NCBI RefSeq assembly: GCF_963678635.1
Contig: NC_087063.1
Span: forward strand, 51,347,220-51,411,219
DNA length: 64,000 nt
DNA from: Symsagittifera roscoffensis
Taxonomy: Eukaryota > Xenacoelomorpha > Acoela > Convolutidae
Reading direction: 5' to 3'
A model generated the notes under the pieces. It did no database searches. It was given only the letters and a program-made list of their open reading frames with translations, and was not told the DNA's origin. Below, one piece after another: positions 52,601-62,900 of this stretch. The first letter of the stretch is position 1; every line of letters starts with the position of its first letter. A program made the translations under genes and the position numbers.

Positions 52601-54500
52601 GCAATAGAATTGTCGCAAAAAATTTTTTTTACGCTGATGCAAATGACTACTGAATTGACTATCCAGAAAAGCCACTTTATACGAACATTAATGTTTGTTA
52701 GCTCCACGCATATGTTATTTTAAATTTGTTTTACAACTAGTGTTGTAGCCAGTTGAGCAAGTTTTTATCGTTGGCATTATAAAAAAAATGAAACTCAAAC
52801 TGATTCAAGTGTTTTTTTTTTTTCAAATTCCGCCTTTCTTTTAAGCATTGTTAGTTTAAGATAATATTCACGGTCGCCATGTTTTCTCGCTAGTTTCGAA
52901 TTGAATGATCTGTCGTGAAATTTAATTAAATTTATCGTCATCAAAGGAAAATCGAGTCAATCAAACACCCGCGTTCTATCAGATATGGATTAAACTGTGT
53001 TATGTTTACAAATGGAGCTAAGATAGTCAGTATCTTCTTCAGCTTCGCTGCGCTTTAGAATGAGATATTTATTACATTTACTGAGATCGAACTGGATTAG
53101 TGTGATAGTTTGGAACACATCTTAGTTAGCCGCTCTGCCATTGATCATAGGCGTTGATTTATAATTTAATTGCATACAAGTTGATTCATTTTTATTTGAC
53201 ATAATTTATTACGCTTTCTCTCAGATTCGACTGCTCTATTATATTAGTCATATTGGGGTTTCTTACGGTAAGGTGGGTGACTTGAATCACTAACTGGACA
53301 TCTCAGCTCGACAGACTTTTAGATGTTAAGGTGTCATGTTACAGTGCGCGGGGATCAATTTTTTTTGCCAAGAATTTGAACTCATGGTTTTGCTTGATGT
53401 TGGGTCGCACGGGTTGGATCAATATTTTCTGGTGATTTTTAGATTGATCTAAATTTTATCTAAAAATTGGCTGACGATGCAGAAACTTTTTTTTGTCTCT
53501 TGTTTTTTGCAGACCCCCTGAAGCGCCACTGAAATAAAAGCCAATCTGAAGAAAAAACTTCTGCCAAATCTTGAAAGCAAGCTTTAACAGAAAATTGCTA
53601 GTGGTTGGGTGGATAGTCGAGTGAGGCAACGTAAGCATTTTCCTTTCAATTTTAACTATGAGGGCATCCCATCTTAGTTGAGCAACAAGCGCGCTTTACA
53701 TAATTTTTTTATCTAATCCTTGTTTTTGGTGTCGCTTTCGAAATTTGGATTTATTGAACTACCTCCCCCCCCCCCCCTCTCATGTAGCATTCTGCCTGCG
53801 ATTTTGATGTCTCTAATTCTACTTTATACTCGTCATTCACGTGAAGAGTTAAGATTCTAATTTTGCTTATGACTTGGGGTGTTAGGTTAAATGGATATCG
53901 GAAGGGAATTTTTGTTAATAAATGAGACGTCAATTTAAGCAAGAATAGTTAAACAATAATTTGATAGTTAAAGCTAATAGTAATTAAAATAATAATAATA
54001 AATTCGTTTACGAATCAGGCACAACAGAATTTATTTAATACAAATGCACAATTTTGGTAGGGCCGATTCGAATGGTGACCGTAAGGCTGCAAGCCTGGTT
54101 GCAGGTGCCATTTGAGATCAACTTGGAAGCTCAGAATCCATATTTTTTGTTTCTATCCGATTGAAACCTAAAATTTCGCATCAACTGTCCGTATTTGTTG
54201 ATGTAGATCTAATTCAGAAAGACCAAGAAGTTTTATTCATGATTTTTTAATGAAACAAACTAGTTACTCGTCAAAAAAAGTTAACCCAGTTTTTACCAAA
54301 AAATTTTTGCACAGAAATCAGTATCATGTAGATAAAGGTCTCTGAGTTTATGAATAAAACTCTAATTTAGTGGCTGGTCATTGCGTTATCTTTGACAAAA
54401 TCTCGTAGTCTAGTTTGCCAATCTTATTGAAAAGAAGTCTAAATCGCAAACTACTTTTTTTAACTTAAATTTATTTCTCACAGATCGAGTTTGTAATGTT
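49649..54500. other. Intergenic region between the two transporter genes
   Basis: The 3' UTR of the first transporter is probably at its start; AATAAA at 50281-50286 is a candidate poly(A) signal. Around 51070-51130 a short frame with LPKFDAESKPGTAVLRK looks like a retroelement gag remnant but is too short to assign. A run of 13 C residues lies at 53765-53777. I see no other gene. Confidence 0.4.
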
Positions 54501-54559
54501 CTAATCCGTGTGTCATTTAAAAGATGTTAATGATTTCATAACATCAAAAGAAATAAGTA

Positions 54560-55490
54560 AGCATCTTTACTTGCATGTTCTTTTCTTATTACTTTTGTTA
54601 GTTTTTTTAAGACTTCGTATGTATGTAGCTCATATATCGAATGAACTCTGTGTTTCGTCTCGTCGATCTTACTTAATCGAACTTTTTTCCTGTTGATTAT
54701 TCTTATTAAAAAAAATATTGTTGTTTCTGTTGTTTATCTAGATATTTTTTTGAGGTGCATTCATAAATCAGTGGTCCATATTAATGAATTGGTTGTATGT
54801 AGCTTTTATACACTCTCATGAGTTGTTCACCCGATAACATATTTCTAATTTGGTAGGGAAACGAAATGAGTTTTGCGCATCTATTTTTCATATTTCGAGT
54901 GAAACTCAAGTTGCTATTAATTTGAATTCCTAAATATCTTACCTCGTTTTCTGTTTTTAAGACATTCCCTCAAAACTTTATCAATGGTGTTAATTTCTTT
55001 GAACTGAACAAAATTTTTTGGGTTTTGTCTTGGCTCATCGTTAATTTATTTGCTGCCATCCATGTTTCTATGTTATTCAAATCCAGATCATATTTTTCTT
55101 CCGAAATTTCGCCATATATATTAGTATCATCTGCAAAAAGAACCGCGTTATTTTTGGAATCTCGAAGAGATCGTTGATGTGAAGTAGAAATAGACGTGGA
55201 CCCAGAATTTATCCCTGAGGAACCTCGCATTTTATTTTATGTTGAGTACTCTTTGTTTGATTTATTTGAACAAATTGGTAACGGTTCTTGATAAATGATT
55301 TAAGCATCGAAAATGTTTTTCCTCTCAACCCGTACATTGAGCATTTTCGAAGCAGGATTTCATGGTTCTCAGTATCAAAAGCCTTCGATAAATCAATGAG
55401 GGTGCAAAAACTATTTTTCTTATTTGACAAAAAGTTTTCAAACGTTTTCTACTTTGGTTTGATTAGTAGTCACTTAAGTACCCTCTCCCC
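54560..55490 (-). pseudogene. Decayed antisense LINE reverse transcriptase
   Basis: On the minus strand, in order: LIDLSKAFDTENHEILLRK, SFIKNRYQFVQINQTKS, CEVPQG, a stop where Ser is usual, ILGPRLFLLHINDL, a frameshift, NNAVLFADDTNIYGEI (catalytic FADD at about 55125-55140), IETWMAANKLTMSQDKTQ, then VRYLGIQINSNLSFTRNMK and LMRVYKSYIQPIH with later stops. These are the palm and thumb segments of a LINE reverse transcriptase. At least one stop and two frame changes make it dead. It differs in clade from the relic at 39.5-40.9 kb. Confidence 0.85.
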
Positions 55491-55536
55491 GCCCTAAAAG
55501 ACCATCTGAGTTTTCAGTGAAAATAAAATCTGTCCA

Positions 55537-55860
55537 TCAATAACTGCTCTGGTAGTGCATCAACTTGCCATTCTTGTTCATACGAGCCCTGAAAAAATGG
55601 TAAAGAAACTGATAAAGAACTGTAGGATACGTTCTAAATTCCCTGCCTAAAAACAGGCAAAAGTGACAAAAGAAGAACGGAATTTCTTCACAAAACTCAG
55701 TTTGCGTGCCGTCTTTTTTAATGATTAATTTTGTGCGACTATCTTTGTCATGGTTCATCGTAAGTGTATACTGAGAAGGAAAACTAATGAGCATGAAAGA
55801 TGTTTTTTTTCGGAAAAACATATCTGGGTCAAATTGCTCTTCTGCAGTCTTTTTCAGCAT
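55537..55860 (-). CDS. Unrecognised open frame (107 aa), doubtful
   Basis: This is a 107-codon minus-strand frame lying upstream of the LINE relic in the same direction. The N-terminal half has mixed composition (FDPDMFFRKKTSFMLISFPS) and the C-terminal half is Phe-rich. No domain is recognised. It could be LINE 5' sequence, a remnant of another element, or chance. Confidence 0.2.
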   Translation of the reverse strand: MLKKTAEEQFDPDMFFRKKTSFMLISFPSQYTLTMNHDKDSRTKLIIKKDGTQTEFCEEIPFFFCHFCLFLGREFRTYPTVLYQFLYHFFRARMNKNGKLMHYQSSY

Positions 55861-55949
55861 TAAAATTACAGTTTGATTTGTTGGCTATCTAAGTCTTCGA
55901 CTATTTGAATTTGCATTCTTATATTGCTGTATTGATTAATCATTTTACT

Positions 55950-56246
55950 TTCAGAAAATGTGCAGCAAAACTTCAGCTTCAAACATGATTGTCTTTTTCT
56001 CGACTTACTGATCATCAAAGTGACATTGACTTACCATTTCGATTGTATCAAAACGTGTTCAAGTTTTCATTTTGTACGGGATTTAACTGAGAATTTAAAG
56101 TTATCAAGTACCAACTTTGAGTAAGTTGCAGTTTTTTTTGCGATCTGCAGTTATAGAGAAGCCCTTTACTGTTGCGATATTGGCGATTACTATTGCTGTC
56201 AAGTTATAGTGATTGACCGTAGCTGTGGAAAAAAGAAAGATATAAA
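55950..56246 (+). promoter_or_regulatory. Probable 5' UTR of the second transporter gene
   Basis: A strong 3' splice site (CATTTTACTTTCAG, ending about 55955) precedes the start codon by about 290 nt, suggesting a 5' UTR exon joined by cis- or trans-splicing. No core promoter motif is evident. Confidence 0.3.
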
Positions 56247-56610
56247 ATGGCATCAGGTCAAGGCAACGAAGTGAAACTGGAGCGAAGCGTCGGGTTGATC
56301 AGCGGAATCGGCTTGACTATGGGAACCATGATCGGATCGGGGATCTTCGCCTCAGCTCCCGGAGTCGTGCAGTACAGCGGCAGTGTGGGCATGAGTCTAA
56401 TCGTGTGGTTCATCTCAGGTCTCATAGCTCTTCTCGGGGCTATTAGTTACTGTGAATTGTGCACTATGATCACAAAATCAGGAGGGGAGTATCAGTATCT
56501 GAATCAAGCGTACGGACCAATTCCTGCTTTCTTGTTCTCGTGGACCGCCGTTATCATCTTGAGGCCAGCACAAGCTGCGGCTATTTCTCTTACATTTGCA
56601 TCGTATCTAG
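56247..56610 (+). CDS. SLC7A9-like: Transporter 2 exon 1
   Basis: It starts ATAAAATGGCATC, a good initiation context, with donor G|GTGAGT, phase 1. It covers the N-terminus to TM3. Confidence 0.92.
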
Positions 56611-59600
56611 GTGAGTTTTTCTTTTTTATCATGATAATTTATTGTATTCAAATTCTATAACCTTGGGAGAGAACTTGTCACATTGATAACATTTAGTTAC
56701 GACATTGAGATCGTCCGGTGGTAAGAAGCATCTCGTTTTCCTAAAATTCTTCCTTCGAACTAAATGTCTGTTCTATAAAGCATAATCTTACCACAAGGCA
56801 TATAAAAAACATATTAAATCGCGAATCGTGCAATTTCTCGTTTTGATCGAGAGATTCACAGGTTTGATTTTTTTGCTTTTTTTAGTATAATCATTACAGT
56901 GCTATCCAGTTTGAGAGAGAACACCTATTTAAGAGAGAACGGTTATTATTGCACTTCATAGGTGCAATTTCAGTTATCTTAAGCTTGTCATAGCTGCAGC
57001 TAAGTGCAAAAGTCGAGCATCAGCAGTGGAAATTTAAGTGGAAAAGCAAGAGTTCTCTTGGTAATCTTCGATGCTTTAGTTCTGAAAAAAACTTTACAGA
57101 GCTATTACCTTTTTACAATCAACATATTTATCAGCAAAAACAAGAAAGGAAGCTGTATAACCCGCTTGAATAGGGCGGATTAGCGAATCTGCTCATTGGC
57201 GACGAGACCGTACGAAATAAGATTTGAGCTAATAAATCAAATTTTGGGATATTACTAACAATTCAAAATACATAAACCGGTGATATATTACAATAGGTGA
57301 TAGGTTCAATTTGAATTGCTGGATCGCTTTTTGTTATACTTCGCACATTGTTTATGATTTGTTTCGAAAGCTAAGTTTTTTTGGCAAAAAAAATGTGTTT
57401 TCTCGCCGAAGCCTAAAACTTTTCAATAGCGGACCAACTCAGCTTGACGTAGCTGAGATTTTACTTTCTTTTTGATTCAACCAATCATATGACTTTATAT
57501 CAGAGGGAGGGAACAGCTTATACCTGCTTCATTGTGTATACCAAGACATTGAAGTTGAACATCTTTTATTTAAGAAGAAAAGTCTTGCAAGTGTCAATAT
57601 AACTTCAATAGGTTTTTGGCTTGTGCCTGCAGCGAGTATTCAATTCTAGAATTACAAAACAAGACCTCTAAAACGTTGTATTGCAATATTCACAATTTTT
57701 TTACTCGTTGAGTTTGTACAATGAGCCCCGATCCGGTCTCAATCTGTCTAAACCAGAGTCACAAGGCTCACCCAACTGCTGCTTCTTAATGTGGATCAAT
57801 TTTACAAGCTGCTGTAAAAATTTCGATAATTCGATATAAAATTGCATTACATAAAAAGGGGATAAACCCCGCGTAGATTAAATCAAACATTTAAAACAAT
57901 CTTTGTTGGTTTAAATCAGTTTTTTGGCGGTTTATTAATTTCCATTTCATTTTTCATTCCACTAAGTTGCTTATTGCAAGCAGCAAAGTGTAAATTTTGA
58001 ATTTTTGAATAGCCTTTCATCTGGCAGTGTAATGCATTTACAAAAACTATCTTCGTAGTAGTATAATTGAATGAAAATGAAATGACTATTTTATGCATAA
58101 TAGTTCTCAAATTTAATACATGCACTACACTCAAAATTACCACATATTGTAACGTATCACCCCTGAACCTTGTGATAAGCCCTGAATTTTGGTGAGGTAT
58201 GGCAAGGTATTGCCCAAAAATTTGTCATCCCCAGTAGCGGATTTGAAGGAGGACGTTCCTGCTTGGGGACTCCCCCCATTTATAAAAAGGCTGCTTTTTG
58301 TACTATTTTTGGCATCAATTTTTGGTGGATCAGCCGTTGGGTTTTTTTGAGCACCTTCGACGCTAATATATACTTATTTTGAGGAGAGGGAGAGAGAGAG
58401 AGAGGGTGAGTTTCTTCTGTTTAGTGCGGGCAGTCACAGATGCGATGGGGGTGGAGGAGGGCTGTGACATGGTGTGGGCTGAGAAGTGCTTTGCCCTGGC
58501 GATCATTCTCATAGTGGCATTTGTGAATGTGATGAGTGCCAAGTGGGGAGCATATCTGCAGAACGTATGTCTGGCTGCCAAATTGTTTGCCATTGCCTTC
58601 ATTGTGGTCATCGGCTTGATAGAGCTGGCAACTGGAACTACGGAACATCTCAGTGAGAAGATTCTTTTTAAAATAAAAAAATATCTGTCGAGGTTAATAC
58701 CACTTATATGCGCTGCAATGGGGAATATCAGCTGAAAAACGTTCCGATGGAGACCTTTTAGTATTTGAACCCGTTTGATGTTATTTTGAAAGAAACATTA
58801 TATCTTTCCATGAAAATTTCTCGTTAATTAAGCTCAACTTGGAAGCTTTCGTCTATTTTATTTAGCAAAACTTTTTAAAATCTTATATGTATCCCGCAAA
58901 CAGAACAGGATACTTCTATGAAAGAGATGAAAGCATAAAATTTGTCGTGACTTAGGCAAGGGTTTCGAGAACAGTGAGACGAACCCATTCACGATCAGTC
59001 TGGCTTTCTACAATGCCCTGTGGGCCTATGACTGCTGGAACACTGCTGTCTACGGGGCCGAGGAGATGAAGGACCCTCAGAAGAACCTTCCCAGGGCTCT
59101 GTTGATCGGAATCCCTCTAGTCATGGTGTGCTACCTGCTAACTAATCTGGCTTACTTCACTGTGTTGAATACAAATGAACTGACCAGTTCTCTAGCTGTC
59201 GCTATTCTGCTTGGCAAGTGCATCATACAGACATTTTATTCGCAAAATTATTACTGACAAGTCTTTCTGTAGTTACCGACTTCGTTTTTGTTGAAATTAT
59301 TACAGGAACAGGTCGTGTTATCAAAATAAATTTTGCCCGAAATTTGGGTTTTTCTTTTTCTAAATATTTTTTTAGGTTCCAATATTGCTTGCATTTCGGT
59401 GTGTCTGATTTGTGGTGTCATTTTAAAAAGTTTAGCTTTTACAGGTGAGAAGACGATTCCCAAGTGGATCCAGTGGATAATCCCAGTGTGCGTCTGTTTC
59501 TCAACCCTCGGAGCCACAAACGGAACAATGTTCGGAGCTGCACGACTCACGTTCGCCGCCGCCAGAGAGGGACACCTGATGACCACTCTCTCGTTCTGCG

Positions 59601-60094
59601 ACGTCAACAAAAAGACACCCTCAACTGCTCTGTACTTTCTAACTTTCCTCTCTTGTGTCTATGTCATACCTGGTGATTTCTCCGCGCTGCTTAACTATTT
59701 TAGTTTCGCAGCCTGGCTCTTCTACGGTTTAACAGTGTTTGGAGTTATTCTAATGCGATTCACGCAGCCAGACGCGGAACGGCCGATCAAAGTGCCGATA
59801 GTCATCCCAGCTATATTTGTGCTCATTGCAGCGTACTTGGTTGTAGCGCCCCTAGTTAATAACTTCGAGTGGGCTTACGTTGGGGCCGCAGGGTTCATTC
59901 TGTTGGGTCTGGTTGTGTACTACCTACCTGTAGTGTACTGTGGATACAATTGCTCATTCATGACGCCGTTAGTGAAGTTTTTCCAGTATCTGTTCATGGT
60001 TGCGCCTTCTACGTACAACGAAGTCGAAGATAAGACGTTGGAATTAGATGATGGCAAAGGAAAATCGTCGGAAAAGCCCGAAGCAGAAGCCTAA
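56247..60094 (+). CDS. SLC7A9-like: b(0,+)-type amino acid transporter light chain, paralogue 2 (spliced)
   Basis: Four exons (56247-56610, 58434-58652, 58956-59213, 59445-60094) join in frame to 496 residues. It has the same hallmarks as paralogue 1: GIGLTMGTMIGSGIFASAPG, ISYCELCTMITKSGGEYQYL, YGPIPAFLFSWTA, AFYNALWAYDCWNTAVYGAE, MKDPQKNLPRALLIGIPLV, STLGATNGTMFGAARLTFAA, LNYFSFAAWLFYGLTVF and RPIKVPIVIPAIF. The heavy-chain-linking Cys is present in the TM3-TM4 loop (VEEGCDMVW). Three exon junctions have the same phase as paralogue 1 or lie at the same codon; the third intron is unique to this gene and begins with GC. The N-terminus is 12 residues shorter. It probably has a related but not identical substrate range: gating-region residues differ (SGLWAYDSWN in paralogue 1, NALWAYDCWN here). 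Confidence 0.93.
58381..58408. repeat. GA microsatellite next to a 3' splice site
   Basis: GAGGAGAGGGAGAGAGAGAG continues for some 25 bp and sits about 25-50 bp before the acceptor of transporter 2 exon 2. Confidence 0.85.
58434..58652 (+). CDS. SLC7A9-like: Transporter 2 exon 2
   Basis: The acceptor GTGCGGGCAG follows a GA microsatellite; the donor is GTGAGA, phase 1 to 1. It carries the linking Cys and FVNVMSAKWGAYLQN. Confidence 0.88.
58956..59213 (+). CDS. SLC7A9-like: Transporter 2 exon 3
   Basis: The acceptor is GTGACTTAG. It encodes KGFENSETNPF to SLAVAILL. The donor is GCAAGT (GC-AG intron), fixed by the reading frame and by alignment with paralogue 1. Confidence 0.9.
59214..59444 (+). 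other. GC-AG intron specific to transporter 2
   Basis: This 231-bp intron runs from GCAAGTGCATC to GCTTTTACAG. Using the next GT (59219) would create a stop at once. Paralogue 1 has uninterrupted coding sequence (LLGEKTIPEY) at this point. Confidence 0.85.
59445..60094 (+). CDS. SLC7A9-like: Transporter 2 exon 4 (terminal)
   Basis: The acceptor is TAGCTTTTACAG. It begins EKTIPKWIQWIIP after the split Gly codon and runs to the TAA at 60092-60094, ending in a charged tail. Confidence 0.92.
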
Positions 60095-60520
60095 GATACG
60101 CAAAAAAATGGTTTGGATCAAGTTTTACCAGTCATCAAGCAATTAGATAATCCTCTGATTGAAAAATGTTTGTAATCTTACAAAATAACTCATTTTCGTA
60201 TAAGCTTTTGTTCATCTTGCAAAGCAAGTTTCGAGGCAGTAAAAATATAAATACTGATATAATTATTTGATAGTATATGGCCTAATGGTTTCATTGAGAG
60301 ATTAAAATTGATTAGTAGGCATGTTTTGACTTGAATGGTTGATGTTACAAATTGTTCAGAAAGCCATCATTTTGGTTTTTGCTATGCCTGCACTGGTCAC
60401 CAAGTGATCAGGTTATCAAAAAGTGCCTTTTTAAAATTGGTTGTTATCAGATGTTGCGAAACAAGCGAACATTCATTGTTCTACATTTTGAATCTATGAA
60501 TAAATTATGAAAAGATATTG
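60095..60520 (+). other. Probable 3' UTR of transporter 2 with poly(A) signal
   Basis: AATAAA at 60499-60504, about 405 nt after the stop, is the best candidate signal. Confidence 0.5.
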
Positions 60521-60764
60521 TTTAAAAAGTTAGATGTTCGCTTGTATATAAATATTTCAATTATAAACACTTGCGGTTATAAATATTTTTCAACAAATAC
60601 TTGTGTTTGTCTTTGCTATGAATTCATTATTATTATGATTTGTTATTGACGCTGGAGTAAGTTTCGGTACTGCATAACTAACATTCAGTGTTGGAAAAGT
60701 AGTGTATTATTTCCAGAAAAAAATGGTTTGTAAGTTTTAAACGTGTTCAAAGCACCATATAGTC

Positions 60765-61094
60765 TCAAAACACTGTTTTAGAACTTAATAACAGTTTCAA
60801 ACGGTAAAAACTGGAAGTACGAAAAAAAATACATTTCCTTTCGTTAAGCGCTCGTAGGCAGAAGGCTAGCTTCCCCATATTCTCCGGTGCTAGTCTATTG
60901 AGCAATTCTGAATGCGCAAAGCTCATCGAACTGTGCAACGAAGGTGCAATGCTGATCAGAGCCTTTATAAGATGCCTCCATAAGCTGTTAAACACCCCCT
61001 TGTTTAAAACTTGCCAGCATTCCTCGTCTGCTTCAACTTTGGATCTGCATAACATTAAATTCGTGTTAAATTCGGTAAATCTACGAATAGTCAT
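60765..61094 (-). CDS. Unrecognised open frame (109 aa), doubtful
   Basis: This 109-codon minus-strand frame lies in a locally more GC-balanced stretch (60840-61060), unlike the AT-rich flanks. It holds LWRHLIKALISIAPSLHSSM and RLAPENMGKLAFCLRALNE. No domain is recognised. It may be a coding remnant or an exon-like fragment; there is no obvious promoter or partner exon. Confidence 0.25.
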   Translation of the reverse strand: MTIRRFTEFNTNLMLCRSKVEADEECWQVLNKGVFNSLWRHLIKALISIAPSLHSSMSFAHSELLNRLAPENMGKLAFCLRALNERKCIFFRTSSFYRLKLLLSSKTVF

Positions 61095-61164
61095 ATAGCG
61101 GTCTCAGGCGGAGTGGTACCTGCTGTTGAAGAGTTTCGATTAGTTCCCATTTTACATAGAGCTC

Positions 61165-61310
61165 ATGGCCACGTGGCTCTTGGATGAGTGGTCCAGGGTG
61201 CAGTTTTGAAGTTTCTTCAAGGCTTGAATGTATTTTCTTGTATCTTGTTGCCATTTTAGCTTTCCTTTTTGCTGGTCTGGCCGAAGCGCAGGTTCGCTTG
61301 TGTGTTCATT
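61165..61310 (+). mobile_element. Worn SINE-like segment
   Basis: CACGTGGCTCTTGGATGAGT resembles a box A head, and the end GAAGCGCAGGTTCGCTTGTG matches the tail of the SINE-like segments in the first satellite. The middle is strongly diverged. Confidence 0.35.
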
Positions 61311-61620
61311 GTTCCGACCACTCACTTTATTGACGGGAAGGAACTGGATTAGCTAGTGTTTATTTTCGCCCTAATTTTGGTACCTCAAGGAAAGCTCCCG
61401 GGGATCAAGAGTGGTGCCACATTAAAGCCTTATTGGTCGCTTATTCCAATTGCAAAAAAAGTTGTCACATTGTCGATAAAATGTCTGAAAGTTTCCAATT
61501 TTCTGACTAAATGGCTCAAAATTTACAATTGAATTGGTGAGAATACTTTGTAAATGAGCTCTCAAAATAATTTTACTGCGGATTGCTCATTAGTTAATCT
61601 ATCATGTTGTCTCATGAAGG
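61310..61620. repeat. Dispersed repeat shared with 43080-43390
   Basis: GTTCCGACCACTCACTTTAT starts it. CCTCAAGGAAAGCTCC and GTGGTGCCACATTAAAGCC align in order with 43.1 kb. Confidence 0.55.
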
Positions 61621-61966
61621 TAATTCAATAGCCCTGTACTAGAAAAAGGACAACAGGAAAATAAGTAATGCAGTTTGCATGTATTTGCGGTTGAGTAGAA
61701 GCATTATGTAAGCTGAATTGTGGATTGGTTCACAACATTAGGTAAACTGTGAATTATGTACCTCAATATTTTTTCAAAAGCTCTCAAAATTAGACTTTTG
61801 TGAACTCTCAAAATTAGACTTTCGAGGTAGAAATATTCAATTCGATTTTCTGCAATGTCTTGTAATGGTACATTTGACTTGTTTTTGAACACTTTAGTAG
61901 TAGATGCTAATGGAGTATTTTTGACTAATGGGTTCATTTAAATCCAAACACTGGGATCATTGGTTT

Positions 61967-62370
61967 TTGTTCCGACCATTCGAAAAATGAGGTACTACAA
62001 ATAATCATCGGACTGGGATGAGTGATATATCATATTCAAGCCTTTTCAGTCGGGAGTCGAACTACACTAAAAAAGTATCAAAAAATTACCACTGTCGAGA
62101 CAAACCGGTTAAAAATTTTATTTCTGGCTAAAAAATCTTTCGAAAAAATTTGAAATTTTTAGTGCATAAATTGAAAAAAAATTATCTTTTTTGTTTGCTT
62201 ATTGCTTTGAAGACGGTTGTAGTATTTTGTGCCTAATTCGCTAAAATTATACGCTTTTGTATAGCTCTATTGTCACACGGCGTGCAAGAAAAGACACTAA
62301 CTTCCCAGAAAAAACAAAATTCCCAGAATGTGGTCGGAACATTCTGTGCTACTTGCACAGCAACCAACTA
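61967..62370. repeat. Dispersed repeat family 'GGAACATTCTGTGC', copy 3
   Basis: It begins TGTTCCGACCATTCG and ends TGGTCGGAACATTCTGTGC, so its ends include an 11-bp inverted repeat (TGTTCCGACCA/TGGTCGGAACA). CTGTGC TACTT GCACAG, a short hairpin, follows directly. Confidence 0.7.
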
Positions 62371-62379
62371 TACTTGTTT

Positions 62380-62900
62380 TTCTTTTTTTTTTGTTTTCCA
62401 CGCAAAATCAGATAACACAAATAATTGTCGCAACAGGCCGAGTGATATACCAAATTGAAGCCCTTTCAGTCGTGGTTCGAACGACATTAAAAAAATTTCA
62501 AAAAGTTTGCAATACCCAGACGTTTTGAGCGAATAGAGCGAGCGAGCGAGCAAGCTTATTTATGCTCAATTTAAGCCCTGAAAACTTATTTTTAAGCAAT
62601 TAAAATTAGTTTTTGGAGTTTGTAGTTCCCTTTTGTGAACCAAGAACTTCAAAACATTTCTGCAAAAAATTGATTTTTTGTTTTGCTAGTCATTTTTCTG
62701 CAAAAATTTCAGTCCAATTTGCTTATGGTCTTATGACCGTCGAATATGACTAAATTATAATTTTATGTCCGATTTTTTTTAGCTCATCACGAAGAACACA
62801 TTAAAGGAATTTGAAAAAATATATAGTTTTTGTAGTTTTTTATAGAGTTTTGTTGGAACATTCTGTGCTACTTGTACAGTAACCGGCTATCCTTGTTATA
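62380..62900. repeat. Dispersed repeat family 'GGAACATTCTGTGC', copy 4, in tandem with copy 3
   Basis: ACGCAAAATCAGATAAC, CAGGCCGAGTGATATACC, GAAGCCCTTTCAGTCGTGG and a GAGCGAGCGAGCGAGC run, ending TGTTGGAACATTCTGTGC and ACAGTAACCGGCTATCC. The direct succession with copy 3 suggests a dimer. Confidence 0.7.

Noticed and set aside
53765-53777. Run of 13 C residues as a functional element
   Set aside because: It is an isolated homopolymer with no other structure, and its length is also prone to sequencing error.
54508-54696. 62-residue plus-strand open frame with a Leu-rich stretch
   Set aside because: It overlaps the antisense LINE relic and reflects its reverse complement.
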